A stretch of 64,000 bases of DNA from an uncultured Acetatifactor sp. (GTDB lineage Bacteria > Bacillota > Clostridia > Lachnospirales > Lachnospiraceae): NCBI GenBank assembly GCA_934402315.1, contig CAKRTS010000018.1, positions 1-64,000 of the forward strand. The letters run 5' to 3'. Below, piece by piece: positions 43,601 to 53,411 of this stretch; position 1 is the first letter of the stretch; each line of letters begins with the position of its first letter. Under the pieces are notes generated by a model. The model was given only the letters and a program-made list of their open reading frames with translations, had not been told where the DNA came from and ran no database searches. The position numbers were made by a program, and so were the translations under genes.

Positions 43601-43661
43601 GGGACGGATTCTGCAAAGGGACGGATTCTGCAAAGGAGCGGATTCTGCAAAGGGACGTTGC
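43601..43661. repeat. 17-bp tandem repeat, three units and a partial fourth
   Basis: GGGACGGATTCTGCAAA occurs at 43601-43617 and 43618-43634; a copy with two changes (GGAGCGG) at 43635-43651; and the beginning of a fourth (GGGACG) at 43652. It abuts the hairpin element. Confidence 0.85.
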
Positions 43662-43795
43662 GCGGGATGCACAGACCACCGCAGGCACGCTTGCGCTACC
43701 TTCCGCTCGCAACGGCACATAAGATGTCAAAGGACGCCATCTAAGTGCCGGCGGCTCCAGAGTGCACTGCTTGTGGTCAGGTGCATCCTGTGCAA
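43658..43795. repeat. 138-nt hairpin element, possible miniature repeat or structured RNA
   Basis: The outer arms TTGCGCGGGATGCAC (43658-43672) and GTGCATCCTGTGCAA (43781-43795) pair over 15 positions with two wobbles. GACCAC/GTGGTC and GCAG/CTGC continue the stem inward. A second hairpin, CGGCACATAAGATG with CATCTAAGTGCCG (43713-43750), sits inside. The form fits a miniature intergenic repeat copied around a genome, or a folded RNA. Confidence 0.65.
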
Positions 43796-43992
43796 CTGTT
43801 GCTTGGAGAGTGTGGGGGTTGTAATTTCTTATTATTCGGAATCCTTTATCATGAAGGAAAACTTATGAAGGAAAAAGCTATGAGGGAGAAATAATGAGAA
43901 AGAACCTTTGGGGAAAATTACGAGGGATAACGCATGAGGGAAAACGGGGAAGTAGTTAGAATATGGATATAAGTGGTGGGAAAGGGATAGAA

Positions 43993-44691
43993 ATGGCGGA
44001 GTATCAGAGAGAAGGAAAGATGGAAGAGAAGAGGGAAGAGGAGCAGCATCGGGACGAGCGGATTGAGAAGACGGGGCAGGTGACGCTGGACGGCAATAAG
44101 CAGGAGAGTATTCATCTGATTTCGATTATTGGGGAGGTGGAGGGGCATGAAAACCTCAATAATAATTCCAAGACGACGAAATACGAACACATTCTCCCGA
44201 GTCTTGCGGCGATTGAGGACAGCAGCGAGATACAGGGTGTGCTGGTTCTGATTAATACAATGGGCGGTGACGTGGAAGCCGGGCTTGCGATTGCGGAGAT
44301 GATCGCGTCCCTGAGCAAGCCGACGGTTTCGCTTGTGCTCGGAGGAAGTCATTCCATAGGGGTGCCGATCGCGGTGAGCACAGACTATTCGTTCATTGTC
44401 CCGACCGGAACGATGGTGATCCATCCGGTGCGGCTGAACGGCATGGTGATCGGTGTCCCGCAGACCTTTGACTATTTTAAGCTGATTCAGGACCGGATCA
44501 CGGGCTTTGTCTGCGCGCATTGTGATGTGGAGAGGGAGACGTTTGAGCAGCTGATGACGGAGACCGGTATCCTGACAAAGGATGTGGGAACCATCCTCGT
44601 CGGAGAGGAGGCTGTGAAACGCGGCATCATCAATGAGGTGGGCGGAATCGACAAGGCGGTTCAGAAGCTGCATGCGCTGATCCGCGGCTGA
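43993..44691 (+). CDS. tepA: ClpP-like protease, TepA type
   Basis: 232 residues from ATG 43993. It matches Bacillus TepA (translocation-enhancing protein): KTTKYEHILPSLAAIE, GGDVEAGLAIAEMIASLSKP, LGGSHSIGVPIAVS with the ClpP-type Ser, and MVIHPVRLNGMVIGVPQTF. The first 38 residues are charged and not conserved. ATG 43963 would add 10 residues; I prefer 43993 because AAAGGG precedes it and the length to the first conserved strand then matches Bacillus. In Bacillus tepA lies beside spoIIIE/ftsK, as here. It probably degrades signal peptides or quality-control substrates; that part is not certain. Confidence 0.85.
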   Translation: MAEYQREGKMEEKREEEQHRDERIEKTGQVTLDGNKQESIHLISIIGEVEGHENLNNNSKTTKYEHILPSLAAIEDSSEIQGVLVLINTMGGDVEAGLAIAEMIASLSKPTVSLVLGGSHSIGVPIAVSTDYSFIVPTGTMVIHPVRLNGMVIGVPQTFDYFKLIQDRITGFVCAHCDVERETFEQLMTETGILTKDVGTILVGEEAVKRGIINEVGGIDKAVQKLHALIRG

Positions 44692-44734
44692 ACTGTTACC
44701 GGGGTGCCGGTTCCGCGCGCCCCACAATAAAATG

Positions 44735-44763
44735 GTGACAAGCCGGGCGGAAAATGATATAAT
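44735..44763 (+). promoter_or_regulatory. Promoter of ftsK
   Basis: GTGACA (44735-44740), 17-nt spacer, perfect TATAAT (44758-44763), about 70 nt before the start. Confidence 0.65.
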
Positions 44764-44833
44764 GGGCGCAGTGGCAAAATGAGCGCGGGTTAAATGAAAG
44801 CGTATCTAAAGTATAAAAGGAGAATGATGATAC

Positions 44834-47533
44834 ATGGCAGGCACTACCGGCAGAAGAACATCATCTTCGGGAAGCAAGAAAAAATCTACAAATTCTAAGG
44901 CAGTAAGTCAGAGACAACAGCGGAAAAAAGACAACAGACAACTGGAGCAGGACAGTGCACTTTTTCACGAGATCGGATTGATCGTGCTCTTTGTGGCGAT
45001 GGTTCTTCTGTTTTGCTGTAATTTCGGTCTGATAGGGCCGGTGGGAGACGCGATCAGCGGCTTCCTTTTTGGCGTGTTCGGATTTTCGGCATATCTGGTT
45101 CCGGTTCTCTTTTTCCTTGCCGTGGCATTCTGGTTTGCCAACGAGGGAAATCCTACGGCAGTCAGAAAGCTGGTGGCGGGCTGCGTCCTGTTCATCATGT
45201 TCGGGGTTGTCTGTGATTTAATCAGCAAGACCTCGCTTTTGATGGCGGAATATAATTTTAAGGACATCTATGACAAATGCAGCACCGGCAAGAGCGGCGG
45301 AGGCATCCTTGCCGGAAGCCTGAGCTATTTTTTACAGCATTATCTGGAGACGATCGGAACGGTTCTGGTCGTGCTTCTCTGCTCGGTTGTGAGTCTGATC
45401 CTGCTGACGGAGAAATCCATCTTAAAGAGCATGAAGGACGGCGGCAGCCGTATGCGTGAGCTTTCAAGGGAGGATGCACAGCGCCGGAGAGAGAATGCGG
45501 AAATCCGGAATCAGGAGCGGCTCGAGCAGCGGGCAAGAAGGGAAGAGGAGCGGAGACTGCGCGCCGAGGAAAAGGAAAATGAAAAGATTCTCAGGATGGA
45601 GAGAAAGGTGTCCGGTGTCATGATGGATACCACGCTGATGAAGCCGGAGGAGCACAACCGGCACCGGGACGACATCCACGAGATCATGTATGCAGAGGAT
45701 GACCCCGATATGCAGATAGCGGAGCCGGATGTGGTGGAGCAGCAGCCGGAGCCTGAACCCGTGGCGGCGCCTGTGCTGGACTTTGACAAGGTTCGGATCA
45801 GAAGCATGCATCAGGTGACGATTGATGATATGGAAGAGCCGGAGATACAGGAGGAACCGGAGGAGATACAGCCGGAGCCGGAACCGATCCGGAACCTGAC
45901 AGCCGAGAGACAGAAGCCGGAGCCGGATATGTCCGGCCAGACGATAAGAATACATAAAGAGGGAATCGAGGAACCGGCGGAGCAGAAGCCCGTTGCGAAG
46001 CCGCAGGCGGCAGCGCCGATGTCCGAGATGCAGAAGGAGCTTGCCCACGCGGAGAAAAAGGTTCCCAAGACTTATATGTTCCCACCTCTGTCGAGGCTGC
46101 AGAAGGGAGTTGCAGCGACGGGAGACTCCACAAAGGAGTTGAAGGAGACGGCGATGCGTCTGCAGCAGACGCTGAATACCTTCGGTGTAAAGGTGACGAT
46201 CACGGACATCAGCCAGGGTCCCAGCGTCACGCGGTACGAGTTGCAGCCGGAGCAGGGTGTCAAGGTGTCGAAGATCGTCGGGCTTGCGGATGACATCAAG
46301 CTGAATCTTGCGGCGACGGACATCCGTATCGAGGCGCCGATCCCGGGAAAGGCGGCAATCGGTATCGAGGTTCCGAACAAGGAGACCATGCCGGTAGCGC
46401 TCCGCGATCTTCTGGAGAGCAAGGAGTTTAAGGAGTTCCCTTCCAACATAGCATTTGCGGTCGGAAAGGATATTGCGGGCAAGGTCGTTGTCGCGGACAT
46501 CGCAAAGATGCCGCATATGCTGATTGCGGGAGCGACAGGCTCCGGTAAGTCGGTCTGCATCAACACTTTAATCATGAGTATTCTGTACAAGGCGCACCCG
46601 GACGATGTGAAGCTGATTATGGTCGATCCGAAGGTCGTTGAGCTGAGTGTATATAACGGGATTCCGCATCTGCTGATTCCGGTTGTCACGGATCCGAAAA
46701 AGGCATCCGCAGCGCTCCACTGGGGCGTGTCGGAGATGGAAGACCGGTACCGGAAATTTGCGGACTATAATGTGAGAGACATCAAGGGCTATAACAAGAA
46801 GGTAGAGTCCATGCAGGAGAGCGGCGCGGAGGATGCTCCCGCGAAGATGCCGCAGATCGTCATTATCGTGGACGAGCTTGCCGATCTGATGATGGTATCG
46901 CCCGGAGAGGTTGAGGAATCGATCTGTCGTCTGGCACAGCTGGCGAGAGCGGCGGGCATTCATCTGATTATTGCGACGCAGAGACCCAGCGTGGATGTCA
47001 TCACCGGTCTGATTAAGGCGAATATGCCGAGCCGTGTCGCGTTCTCTGTTTCCAGCGGTGTGGATTCGAGAACGATACTGGATATGAACGGCGCGGAGAA
47101 GCTGTTGGGAAAAGGCGACATGCTCTTTTATCCGCAGGGCTATTCCAAGCCCGCCCGTATACAGGGAGCGTTCGTTTCCGACAAGGAGGTTTCGGATGTC
47201 GTTGACTTCCTGAAGAATCAGACGCTCGGCAATACCTACGCGGAAGACATTGAAGAAAAAATTATGAATATCGGAAGCGGAAGCGGCGGCTCTGGAGACG
47301 GCGGCTCGGAGCTGGACGAATTTTTCGAGAAGGCAGGGCGCTTTATCATTGAACAGGACAAGGCATCGATCGGAGCGCTGCAAAGGCTCTTAAAGATCGG
47401 CTTTAACCGCGCGGCGAGAATCATGGATCAGCTGTGCGAATACGGTGTTGTCGATAAGGGAGAGGGAACCAAACCCAGAAAAATACTGATGAGTCCTGAG
47501 CAGTTTGAGCAACTGGTTGAAGAAATCGTATAA
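44834..47533 (+). CDS. ftsK: DNA translocase FtsK/SpoIIIE
   Basis: 899 residues. Four membrane helices lie at about 45-200. A charged Pro/Glu-rich linker follows (about 210-400). The alpha-beta motor has Walker [11 protein letters not shown] near 566 and Walker [14 protein letters not shown] near 675, then [18 protein letters not shown]. The C-terminal winged gamma domain (about 830-899), which reads chromosome polarity sequences, is present ([22 protein letters not shown]). It pumps DNA at the division septum or into the forespore; sequence alone does not say whether it is the vegetative or sporulation version. AAGGAGAATGATGATAC precedes the ATG. Confidence 0.97.
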   Translation: MAGTTGRRTSSSGSKKKSTNSKAVSQRQQRKKDNRQLEQDSALFHEIGLIVLFVAMVLLFCCNFGLIGPVGDAISGFLFGVFGFSAYLVPVLFFLAVAFWFANEGNPTAVRKLVAGCVLFIMFGVVCDLISKTSLLMAEYNFKDIYDKCSTGKSGGGILAGSLSYFLQHYLETIGTVLVVLLCSVVSLILLTEKSILKSMKDGGSRMRELSREDAQRRRENAEIRNQERLEQRARREEERRLRAEEKENEKILRMERKVSGVMMDTTLMKPEEHNRHRDDIHEIMYAEDDPDMQIAEPDVVEQQPEPEPVAAPVLDFDKVRIRSMHQVTIDDMEEPEIQEEPEEIQPEPEPIRNLTAERQKPEPDMSGQTIRIHKEGIEEPAEQKPVAKPQAAAPMSEMQKELAHAEKKVPKTYMFPPLSRLQKGVAATGDSTKELKETAMRLQQTLNTFGVKVTITDISQGPSVTRYELQPEQGVKVSKIVGLADDIKLNLAATDIRIEAPIPGKAAIGIEVPNKETMPVALRDLLESKEFKEFPSNIAFAVGKDIAGKVVVADIAKMPHMLIAGATGSGKSVCINTLIMSILYKAHPDDVKLIMVDPKVVELSVYNGIPHLLIPVVTDPKKASAALHWGVSEMEDRYRKFADYNVRDIKGYNKKVESMQESGAEDAPAKMPQIVIIVDELADLMMVSPGEVEESICRLAQLARAAGIHLIIATQRPSVDVITGLIKANMPSRVAFSVSSGVDSRTILDMNGAEKLLGKGDMLFYPQGYSKPARIQGAFVSDKEVSDVVDFLKNQTLGNTYAEDIEEKIMNIGSGSGGSGDGGSELDEFFEKAGRFIIEQDKASIGALQRLLKIGFNRAARIMDQLCEYGVVDKGEGTKPRKILMSPEQFEQLVEEIV

Positions 47534-47552
47534 AGCGAAAAACGAGATTTGT

Positions 47553-47602
47553 GTCTGCGCGCACTTGACACAAACTCGATATGCGTAAAGAGTGTGCGCA
47601 GA
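47553..47602 (+). promoter_or_regulatory. Hairpin between ftsK and fhs
   Basis: TCTGCGCGCACT (47553-47564) pairs with AGTGTGCGCAGA (47591-47602) with one wobble around a 26-nt loop that contains TTGACA. No T-run follows; GAGGAAAAAAA and the GTG start of fhs come next. It may be a transcript-end stabiliser or a leader element acting on fhs. Confidence 0.4.
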
Positions 47603-47616
47603 AATGAGGAAAAAAA

Positions 47617-49287
47617 GTGAAAACAGACATTGAAATCGCACAGGAAGCGGTAATGGAGCCGATCGTTAAGGTTGCGGCGCAACTGGGAGTGACGGAGGAT
47701 GATCTCGAGCTTTACGGAAAATACAAGGCAAAGCTGACGGATGAGTACATAGACAGCTTAAAGGACAGACCGGACGGCAGGCTGATCCTCGTCACGGCGA
47801 TCAACCCGACACCTGCCGGTGAAGGAAAGACGACTACCAGCGTCGGTCTGGGACAGGCGTTCGGAAAGCTCGGAAAGAAGGCAGTCATTGCGCTTCGTGA
47901 GCCCTCTCTCGGTCCGTGCTTCGGCATCAAGGGCGGAGCGGCAGGAGGCGGTTATGCGCAGGTGGTTCCCATGGAGGACCTGAATCTGCATTTTACGGGA
48001 GATTTCCACGCAATCACATCCGCGAACAATCTTCTTGCAGCTTTGCTGGACAACCATATCCAACAGGGAAATGCATTACAGATCGACACAAGACAGATCG
48101 TCTGGAAGCGCTGCCTTGACATGAATGACAGAGTGTTGAGAAATGTTGTGGTCGGACTGGGAAAGAAGACGGACGGCGTTGTCCGAGAGGATCATTTTGT
48201 CATCACGGTGGCGAGTGAGATCATGGCGATCCTCTGTCTGGCGGAAAATATGAAAGACCTCAAGGAAAGACTTGCCAGAATCGTTGTTGCATATAATTAC
48301 GCAGGAGAGCCCGTAACAGCGGGAGAGCTTCAGGCGGTGGGCGCGATGGCGGCACTGTTGAAGGATGCCCTGAAGCCGAATCTGATCCAGACGCTGGAGC
48401 ATACGCCTGCACTGGTGCATGGCGGACCCTTTGCAAATATCGCGCATGGCTGCAACTCCGTCAGGGCGACGAGAGCAGCGCTTAAGATGGCGGATTACTG
48501 TATTACAGAGGCGGGATTCGGCGCGGATCTGGGAGCCGAAAAGTTCTTTGACATCAAGTGTCGTATGTCAGGCTTAAAGCCGGATGCAGTTGTGCTGGTT
48601 GCGACCATACGCGCTCTGAAATATAACGGTGGAGTGGCGAAGGAGGAGCTGTCTGCCGAGAATCTGGATGCGCTGAAAAAGGGTATTGTCAACCTTGAAA
48701 AGCATATTGAGAATCTGCAGAAATACGGTGTGCCGGTTGTTGTGACGCTGAATTCCTTTATCACGGACACCGCTGCAGAGACAGATTATGTCAGAGCCTT
48801 CTGCGAGGAGAGGGGCTGTGAGTTCGCCATTTCCGAGGTATGGGCGAAGGGCGGCGAAGGCGGTATCGCACTTGCGGAAAAGGTGCTGAAAACGCTTGAG
48901 ACGAAGAAGAGCGATTTCCGTGTCCTGTATGAGGATGCGCTTCCGCTGGAAGATAAGATCAGGAAGGTTGCAACAGAGATTTACGGCGCAGGCAGTGTCA
49001 GCTTTTCCTCCGCGGCGAAGAAGCAGCTGAAAACAATAACCGATATGGGCTTCGGAGAGCTTCCGGTCTGTATGGCAAAGAACCAGTATTCGCTTTCGGA
49101 TGATCCGAAGCTGCTGGGAAGACCGCAGGGCTTTGAGCTTTCTGTCAGGGAAGCTTATGTATCTGCCGGGGCGGGCTTTGTCGTCGTGCTGACCGGAGAT
49201 GTCATGACGATGCCCGGACTGCCGAAGAGGCCGGCAGCTTATGGAATTGATGTAAATGAGGCCGGAGTGATTACCGGACTGTTTTAA
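47617..49287 (+). CDS. fhs: Formate--tetrahydrofolate ligase
   Basis: 556 residues, the family length. It joins formate to tetrahydrofolate with ATP, entering the methyl branch of one-carbon metabolism (Wood-Ljungdahl pathway in acetogens, purine supply otherwise). The P-loop is [10 protein letters not shown] at 65-74, followed by [13 protein letters not shown]. Other hallmarks are [20 protein letters not shown] and [22 protein letters not shown], split by no gaps. It uses a GTG start with GAGG upstream. The next genes encode an NADPH/ferredoxin bifurcating pair, a sensible partner for one-carbon reduction, but no other Wood-Ljungdahl gene is in the window. Confidence 0.97.
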   Translation: MKTDIEIAQEAVMEPIVKVAAQLGVTEDDLELYGKYKAKLTDEYIDSLKDRPDGRLILVTAINPTPAGEGKTTTSVGLGQAFGKLGKKAVIALREPSLGPCFGIKGGAAGGGYAQVVPMEDLNLHFTGDFHAITSANNLLAALLDNHIQQGNALQIDTRQIVWKRCLDMNDRVLRNVVVGLGKKTDGVVREDHFVITVASEIMAILCLAENMKDLKERLARIVVAYNYAGEPVTAGELQAVGAMAALLKDALKPNLIQTLEHTPALVHGGPFANIAHGCNSVRATRAALKMADYCITEAGFGADLGAEKFFDIKCRMSGLKPDAVVLVATIRALKYNGGVAKEELSAENLDALKKGIVNLEKHIENLQKYGVPVVVTLNSFITDTAAETDYVRAFCEERGCEFAISEVWAKGGEGGIALAEKVLKTLETKKSDFRVLYEDALPLEDKIRKVATEIYGAGSVSFSSAAKKQLKTITDMGFGELPVCMAKNQYSLSDDPKLLGRPQGFELSVREAYVSAGAGFVVVLTGDVMTMPGLPKRPAAYGIDVNEAGVITGLF

Positions 49288-49325
49288 TAAAGGAGGTTCC
49301 GCCAGGCGGGACAGAGAGGTGGATT

Positions 49326-50207
49326 ATGTATAGGATTGTAAGAAAAGAAGAGCTGACCACGAACATTTATCTGATGGAAGTGGAAGCAAAGCGCGTTGCA
49401 AAGGCGTGTCTGCCCGGACAGTTTGTCATTGTCAGAATGGATGAGGACGGGGAGAGAATTCCCCTGACAATCTGTGACTATGACAGAGAGAAGGGAACGG
49501 TTACCATTGTGTTCCAGTGCGTCGGCGCTGCCACAAAGATGATGGCGGAGCTGAAGGAGGGCGAGGCGTTCCATGACTTTGTCGGCCCGCTCGGATGCCC
49601 TTCCGAGTTTGTCAAGGAAGCGCCGGAGGAACTGAAGAATAAGAAGATCCTCTTTGTTGCCGGCGGCGTCGGTGCGGCTCCGGTCTATCCGCAGGTAAAG
49701 TGGCTGCATGAGAATGGTGTGGCGGCGGATGTCATTGTGGGAAGCAAGACGAAGGATCTGCTGATCTTAGAGAAGGAGATGGAGGCAGTTGCCGGAAATC
49801 TCTATGTGACTACCGATGACGGTTCCTACGGAAGAAGCGGAATGGTGACCCAGACGATCAAGGATCTTGTCGCAGAAGGAAAGAAATACGATGTCTGTGT
49901 TGCAATCGGCCCCATGATTATGATGAAATTTGTCTGCCTGCTGACAAAGGAGCTTGGCATTCCGACGATTGTCAGCCTGAACCCTATCATGGTGGATGGA
50001 ACGGGAATGTGTGGAGCCTGCCGTGTTACTGTTGACGGAAAGGTGAAATTCGCCTGTGTGGACGGCCCTGAGTTTGATGGTCATGCCGTGAATTTTGACG
50101 AGGCGATGAGACGTCAGCAGATCTATAAGACTGCAGAGGGCAGAGCAATGCTGCGGCTTCAGGAGGGGGAGACCCATCACGGAAACTGCGGACAGTGTGA
50201 AGGCTGA
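49326..50207 (+). CDS. nfnA: NfnA-type FAD/[2Fe-2S] subunit
   Basis: 293 residues of the PyrK-like ferredoxin reductase family. FAD-binding RIPLTICDYD near residue 45, NAD-binding FVAGGVGAAPVYPQ near 115 and an iron-sulfur region with MCGACRVTV plus a Cys in FACVDGPEF near 229-245. The C-terminus has CGQC. Paired with the following gene it fits NfnAB, which couples NADH and ferredoxin oxidation to NADP reduction by flavin bifurcation. The same proteins are also annotated as sulfide dehydrogenase or glutamate synthase-associated subunits, so biochemistry is needed to be certain. It follows fhs after 38 nt. Confidence 0.85.
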   Translation: MYRIVRKEELTTNIYLMEVEAKRVAKACLPGQFVIVRMDEDGERIPLTICDYDREKGTVTIVFQCVGAATKMMAELKEGEAFHDFVGPLGCPSEFVKEAPEELKNKKILFVAGGVGAAPVYPQVKWLHENGVAADVIVGSKTKDLLILEKEMEAVAGNLYVTTDDGSYGRSGMVTQTIKDLVAEGKKYDVCVAIGPMIMMKFVCLLTKELGIPTIVSLNPIMVDGTGMCGACRVTVDGKVKFACVDGPEFDGHAVNFDEAMRRQQIYKTAEGRAMLRLQEGETHHGNCGQCEG

Positions 50208-50284
50208 TTCCGATACCGATTTGTATAGTAGATTGTGCCTGCGGCCCAAAGCGTGCAGGTTACTGAAAGGCATGGTGAAATAAT

Positions 50285-51670
50285 ATGGACGTGTTGACAA
50301 GAATCCCTGTGAGAGAGCAGGATGCGAAAGAGCGTGCAACAAACTTCGAGGAGGTTTGTCTTGGCTATAATAAAGAGGAGGCGGTATGTGAAGCCTCCAG
50401 ATGTATCAACTGTAAGAATGCGCAGTGTATCAAGGGCTGTCCCGTTGCGATCAATATTCCGGGCTTCATCGAGCAGGTGAAGAACGGAAATATCGAGGAG
50501 GCATACCGGATCATCAGCCAGTCCAGCGCACTTCCCGCTGTCTGCGGACGTGTCTGCCCGCAGGAGAGCCAGTGTGAGGGTAAGTGCATCCGCGGCATCA
50601 AGGGCGATCCGATCTCTATCGGAAAGCTGGAGAGATTCGTCGCTGACTGGGCGAGAGAGAACGGCATCAAGCCCGAGGGTGCGAAGGAGAAGAACGGAAA
50701 GAAGGTTGCTGTCATCGGTTCCGGCCCTGCTGGTCTGACCTGCGCCGGAGATCTGGCGAAGCTCGGATATGATGTGACGATTTTCGAGGCGCTGCATGAG
50801 CCGGGCGGTGTTCTGGTCTATGGAATACCGGAGTTCCGTCTTCCAAAGAAGGCGGTTGTTGCCAAGGAAATTGAAAATGTAAAGGCATTGGGCGTGAAGA
50901 TTGAGACGAACGTTGTCGTCGGCAAAGCGGTCACTATCGATGAGCTGATCGGCGAGGAAGGCTTTGATGCCGTATTTATCGGTTCCGGCGCCGGACTTCC
51001 TAAATTCATGGGAATCCCCGGGGAGAATGCAAATGGCGTATTCTCTGCGAACGAGTATCTGACCAGAAGCAATCTGATGAAAGCGTTTGACGAAAACTCC
51101 AACACGCCGATCATGAAGAGTAAGAAGGTTGCGGTTGTCGGCGGCGGAAACGTGGCGATGGATGCGGCGAGAACAGCCCTGCGTCTTGGCGCAGAGGTGC
51201 ATATTGTGTACCGCCGCAGCGAGGAGGAGCTTCCTGCCAGAGTGGAGGAGGTTCACCACGCAAAGGAAGAGGGCATTATCTTTGACCTGCTGACGAACCC
51301 GACGGAGATCCTTGCCGATGAGAAGGGATGGGTTACAGGTATGAAGTGCATCCGCATGGAGCTCGGCGAGCCGGATGCTTCCGGACGCCGCAGACCTGTC
51401 GAGGTTCCCGGTTCGGAATTTGTCATGGAGCTGGATACGGTCATCATGTCACTCGGAACCTCTCCGAACCCGCTGATTTCTTCCACGACGGAGGGACTTG
51501 AGACAAACAAGTGGAAATGTATCGTGGCAGAGGAGGATAACGGACAGACCAGCAAGGAAGGCGTTTACGCCGGCGGTGATGCCGTTACCGGCGCGGCTAC
51601 GGTAATTTTAGCTATGGGCGCTGGCAAGGCAGCAGCAAAGGGAATTGACGATTATCTCTGCAACAGGTAG
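50285..51670 (+). CDS. nfnB: NfnB-type subunit (glutamate synthase small-subunit family)
   Basis: 461 residues. The N-terminal part binds [4Fe-4S] clusters (CINCKNAQCIKGCPVAI near 39-55 and GRVCPQESQCEGKC near 85). An FAD site follows at VIGSGPAGLTCAGDLAKLGY near 145, and an NADPH site at VVGGGNVAMDAARTALRLG near 285. The family includes glutamate synthase beta chains, but no large glutamate synthase gene is near; the NfnA-type gene immediately upstream makes the bifurcating transhydrogenase the better reading. The start has GAAAGG 10 nt upstream. Confidence 0.88.
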   Translation: MDVLTRIPVREQDAKERATNFEEVCLGYNKEEAVCEASRCINCKNAQCIKGCPVAINIPGFIEQVKNGNIEEAYRIISQSSALPAVCGRVCPQESQCEGKCIRGIKGDPISIGKLERFVADWARENGIKPEGAKEKNGKKVAVIGSGPAGLTCAGDLAKLGYDVTIFEALHEPGGVLVYGIPEFRLPKKAVVAKEIENVKALGVKIETNVVVGKAVTIDELIGEEGFDAVFIGSGAGLPKFMGIPGENANGVFSANEYLTRSNLMKAFDENSNTPIMKSKKVAVVGGGNVAMDAARTALRLGAEVHIVYRRSEEELPARVEEVHHAKEEGIIFDLLTNPTEILADEKGWVTGMKCIRMELGEPDASGRRRPVEVPGSEFVMELDTVIMSLGTSPNPLISSTTEGLETNKWKCIVAEEDNGQTSKEGVYAGGDAVTGAATVILAMGAGKAAAKGIDDYLCNR

Positions 51671-51732
51671 CCCGCCCATAGCCTAAGGAACGGAATGGAA
51701 CTGCAAAAGATGGGGAAGGAAGGTAAGAAACT

Positions 51733-52455
51733 ATGCCATGGTGTCCTAAGTGTAAGACAGAGTACAGAGAGGGATTTACGGTCTGTGCGGATTGTGGCAG
51801 TGAGCTTGTGGAGGATGAACCGGTGGAAACGCCCGCAGAGGAGGCGGAATGGGACGCCTTTTCACAGTATGGGGATGATGCCGGGACAGAAGTGGAGAGC
51901 GAAGGCGAAGGTAATGTGACACAGGAGGATGGGAGTGATACGCCGGAGGATGCGCAGACCCGCACCCGGGGAAGAGGCATGACGGCTCCTTATCAGGACA
52001 GTGCGGAGCGGGCGAGTGACAACCGCTCCTCCGGCTGGATCCTGCTGATCCTTGGTATTCTCGGACTGGTTGTGATGGCTTTGGGAATGCTGGGCGTTTT
52101 GCCGCTGCATTTTGGAAATTCCTATCTTTTCTATGGAGTCATGGGAGCGGTCTTCATTCTGTTTGTGGTATCTGGGGGGATATCCATGAAGAACGCAAAG
52201 CTCCTTGAGAAGAAGGCGGCATCGGAGAATACATTGCGGGAATCACTCCATGAATGGTGTAGGGAGAATCTGAATGCACAGATAATCGACGATGCGGTCG
52301 GTGCACAGGGAGTTGAGGAGGAAATCCTCTACTTCAAGCGGCTTTCTTATATCAAGGAAAGGCTGAATCATCAGTTTATGAATCTGGATCAGGGCTTTCT
52401 GGACAAATTTATTGACGATTATATCTATGACGAGGTTTTCGGAGAGAAGGAATAG
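51733..52455 (+). CDS. Zinc-ribbon membrane protein, unknown function
   Basis: 240 residues. An N-terminal zinc ribbon, WCPKCKTEYREGFTVCADCG (residues 3-22), is followed by an acidic low-complexity stretch (about 25-85), two membrane helices (about 97-115 and 121-145) and a helical C-terminal region of 90 residues ending DEVFGEKE. GGAAGGAAGG precedes the ATG. The stop is followed immediately by the rlmH start. It resembles the zinc-ribbon protein at 2816 only in the ribbon. I know no function for this architecture. Confidence 0.8.
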   Translation: MPWCPKCKTEYREGFTVCADCGSELVEDEPVETPAEEAEWDAFSQYGDDAGTEVESEGEGNVTQEDGSDTPEDAQTRTRGRGMTAPYQDSAERASDNRSSGWILLILGILGLVVMALGMLGVLPLHFGNSYLFYGVMGAVFILFVVSGGISMKNAKLLEKKAASENTLRESLHEWCRENLNAQIIDDAVGAQGVEEEILYFKRLSYIKERLNHQFMNLDQGFLDKFIDDYIYDEVFGEKE

Positions 52456-52935
52456 ATGAAGATTACGATAATCTGCGTCGGGAAGGTGAAGGAGAAATTC
52501 TACAGGGATGCGCTCGAGGAATATTTGAAAAGGCTTGGCAGATACTGTAAGCCCGAGATCATCGAGGTGGCGGATGAGAAGACACCGGACGGCGCAAGTG
52601 AATGGATGGAGGATCAGATCAAGGCGAAGGAAGGGCAGCGGATTCTGGAGAAGCTCAGAGAGGATGCGCTTGTCTGCACGCTGGAGATCGGTGGGAAAAA
52701 ATTCACTTCCGAAGGCTTTGCCGACTGGATACAGCGGCAGACTGTCAGCGGGACAAGCCATATCGCGTTCGTTATCGGCGGATCACTGGGGCTGCATGAA
52801 ACAGTGATCCGCCGCTCTGATATGCACCTGAGCTTTTCGGACATGACCTTCCCTCACCAGCTGATGAGAGTGATACTCACGGAACAGATATACAGGGCGT
52901 TCCGCATTATCAACGGAGAGCCGTACCATAAATGA
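52456..52935 (+). CDS. rlmH: 23S rRNA pseudouridine-1915 N3-methyltransferase
   Basis: 159 residues, exactly the RlmH length. It starts MKITIICVGKVKEKFY and has the knotted SPOUT core FVIGGSLGLHETVIRRSDMH and SFSDMTFPHQLMRVILTEQI, ending INGEPYHK as family members do. It methylates pseudouridine 1915 in helix 69 of 23S rRNA. It has no spacer from the upstream gene, so the ribosome binding site lies inside that gene (GGAGAGAAGG). It overlaps nothing functional downstream. Confidence 0.97.
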   Translation: MKITIICVGKVKEKFYRDALEEYLKRLGRYCKPEIIEVADEKTPDGASEWMEDQIKAKEGQRILEKLREDALVCTLEIGGKKFTSEGFADWIQRQTVSGTSHIAFVIGGSLGLHETVIRRSDMHLSFSDMTFPHQLMRVILTEQIYRAFRIINGEPYHK

Positions 52936-52961
52936 ACTCTAGTTGCCCGGAGGGGAAAGAA

Positions 52962-53363
52962 ATGAAAATATTGATTTACATAATCCTATCGACGCTGTTG
53001 AATTATCTGGTCATTACAACGATCGTGGATATAGTGCTGATGGGGGGAATGACACCCAGATTTGCGGCGAAGTGCAGGAGCGTTCAAGCATGCATTTTTA
53101 AGGAGAACCACATTGACCTGCAACAGGCAAATGAGTGCGCGGGATTTTCCACCGCATATCTTCTGCGGCATTATGACATACCGGCGACGGGAGCTGAGGT
53201 CTATCAGGAAATGACGGACAAGATGGCTGACGGCTGCGTATATCCTAAGGCGGTGAAGAAGCTGCTTGGAAAATACGGGTTCGACGTGAAATATTGTACC
53301 GGAAACCTGAATGCCCTATGGAAAATGAAAGGGGTGTGTTTTGGTAAACTTAGTGGAAGATAG
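52962..53363 (+). pseudogene. Truncated C39-like peptidase-fold protein
   Basis: 133 residues from ATG 52962, preceded by GGAGGGG. A membrane segment (residues 3-27) precedes QQANECAGFSTAYLLRHYDI, with the Cys of a papain-like C39 fold, and GCVYPKAVKKLLGKYGFDVK. In intact relatives this is followed by a His-containing part (VIRVHP...LHYVPV-type). Here similarity stops at about residue 117 (GNLNAL) and the frame ends 16 residues later, so the catalytic His and Asp are missing. A frameshift or deletion near 53320 is likely. It lies between rlmH and nth with no partner gene. Confidence 0.55.
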
Positions 53364-53411
53364 ATTTTAGTATGTGGGTTATGGGTTGTAACCGTTGGAG
53401 GAGAGAGCGTA

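Larger units (their letters stand above)
43508..43992. other. Long intergenic region with terminator, repeats and hairpin element
   Basis: No convincing gene. In order: a terminator (43542-43585), a 17-bp tandem repeat (43601-43661), a 138-nt inverted-repeat element (43658-43795) and a leader with five degenerate ATG-purine units (43851-43945) ahead of tepA. Short frames across it have no codon bias or ribosome binding site. Confidence 0.7.

Noticed and set aside
43601..43661. Possible CRISPR array
   Set aside because: The 17-bp units are directly joined with no spacers, and no cas gene is in the window.
43522..43868. Small frames across the repeat and hairpin element
   Set aside because: They follow the 17-bp repeat in different frames and have no start signals.
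50285..51670. Glutamate synthase small subunit as the main function
   Set aside because: No large glutamate synthase gene is adjacent; the FAD/iron-sulfur partner gene immediately upstream fits NfnAB better.
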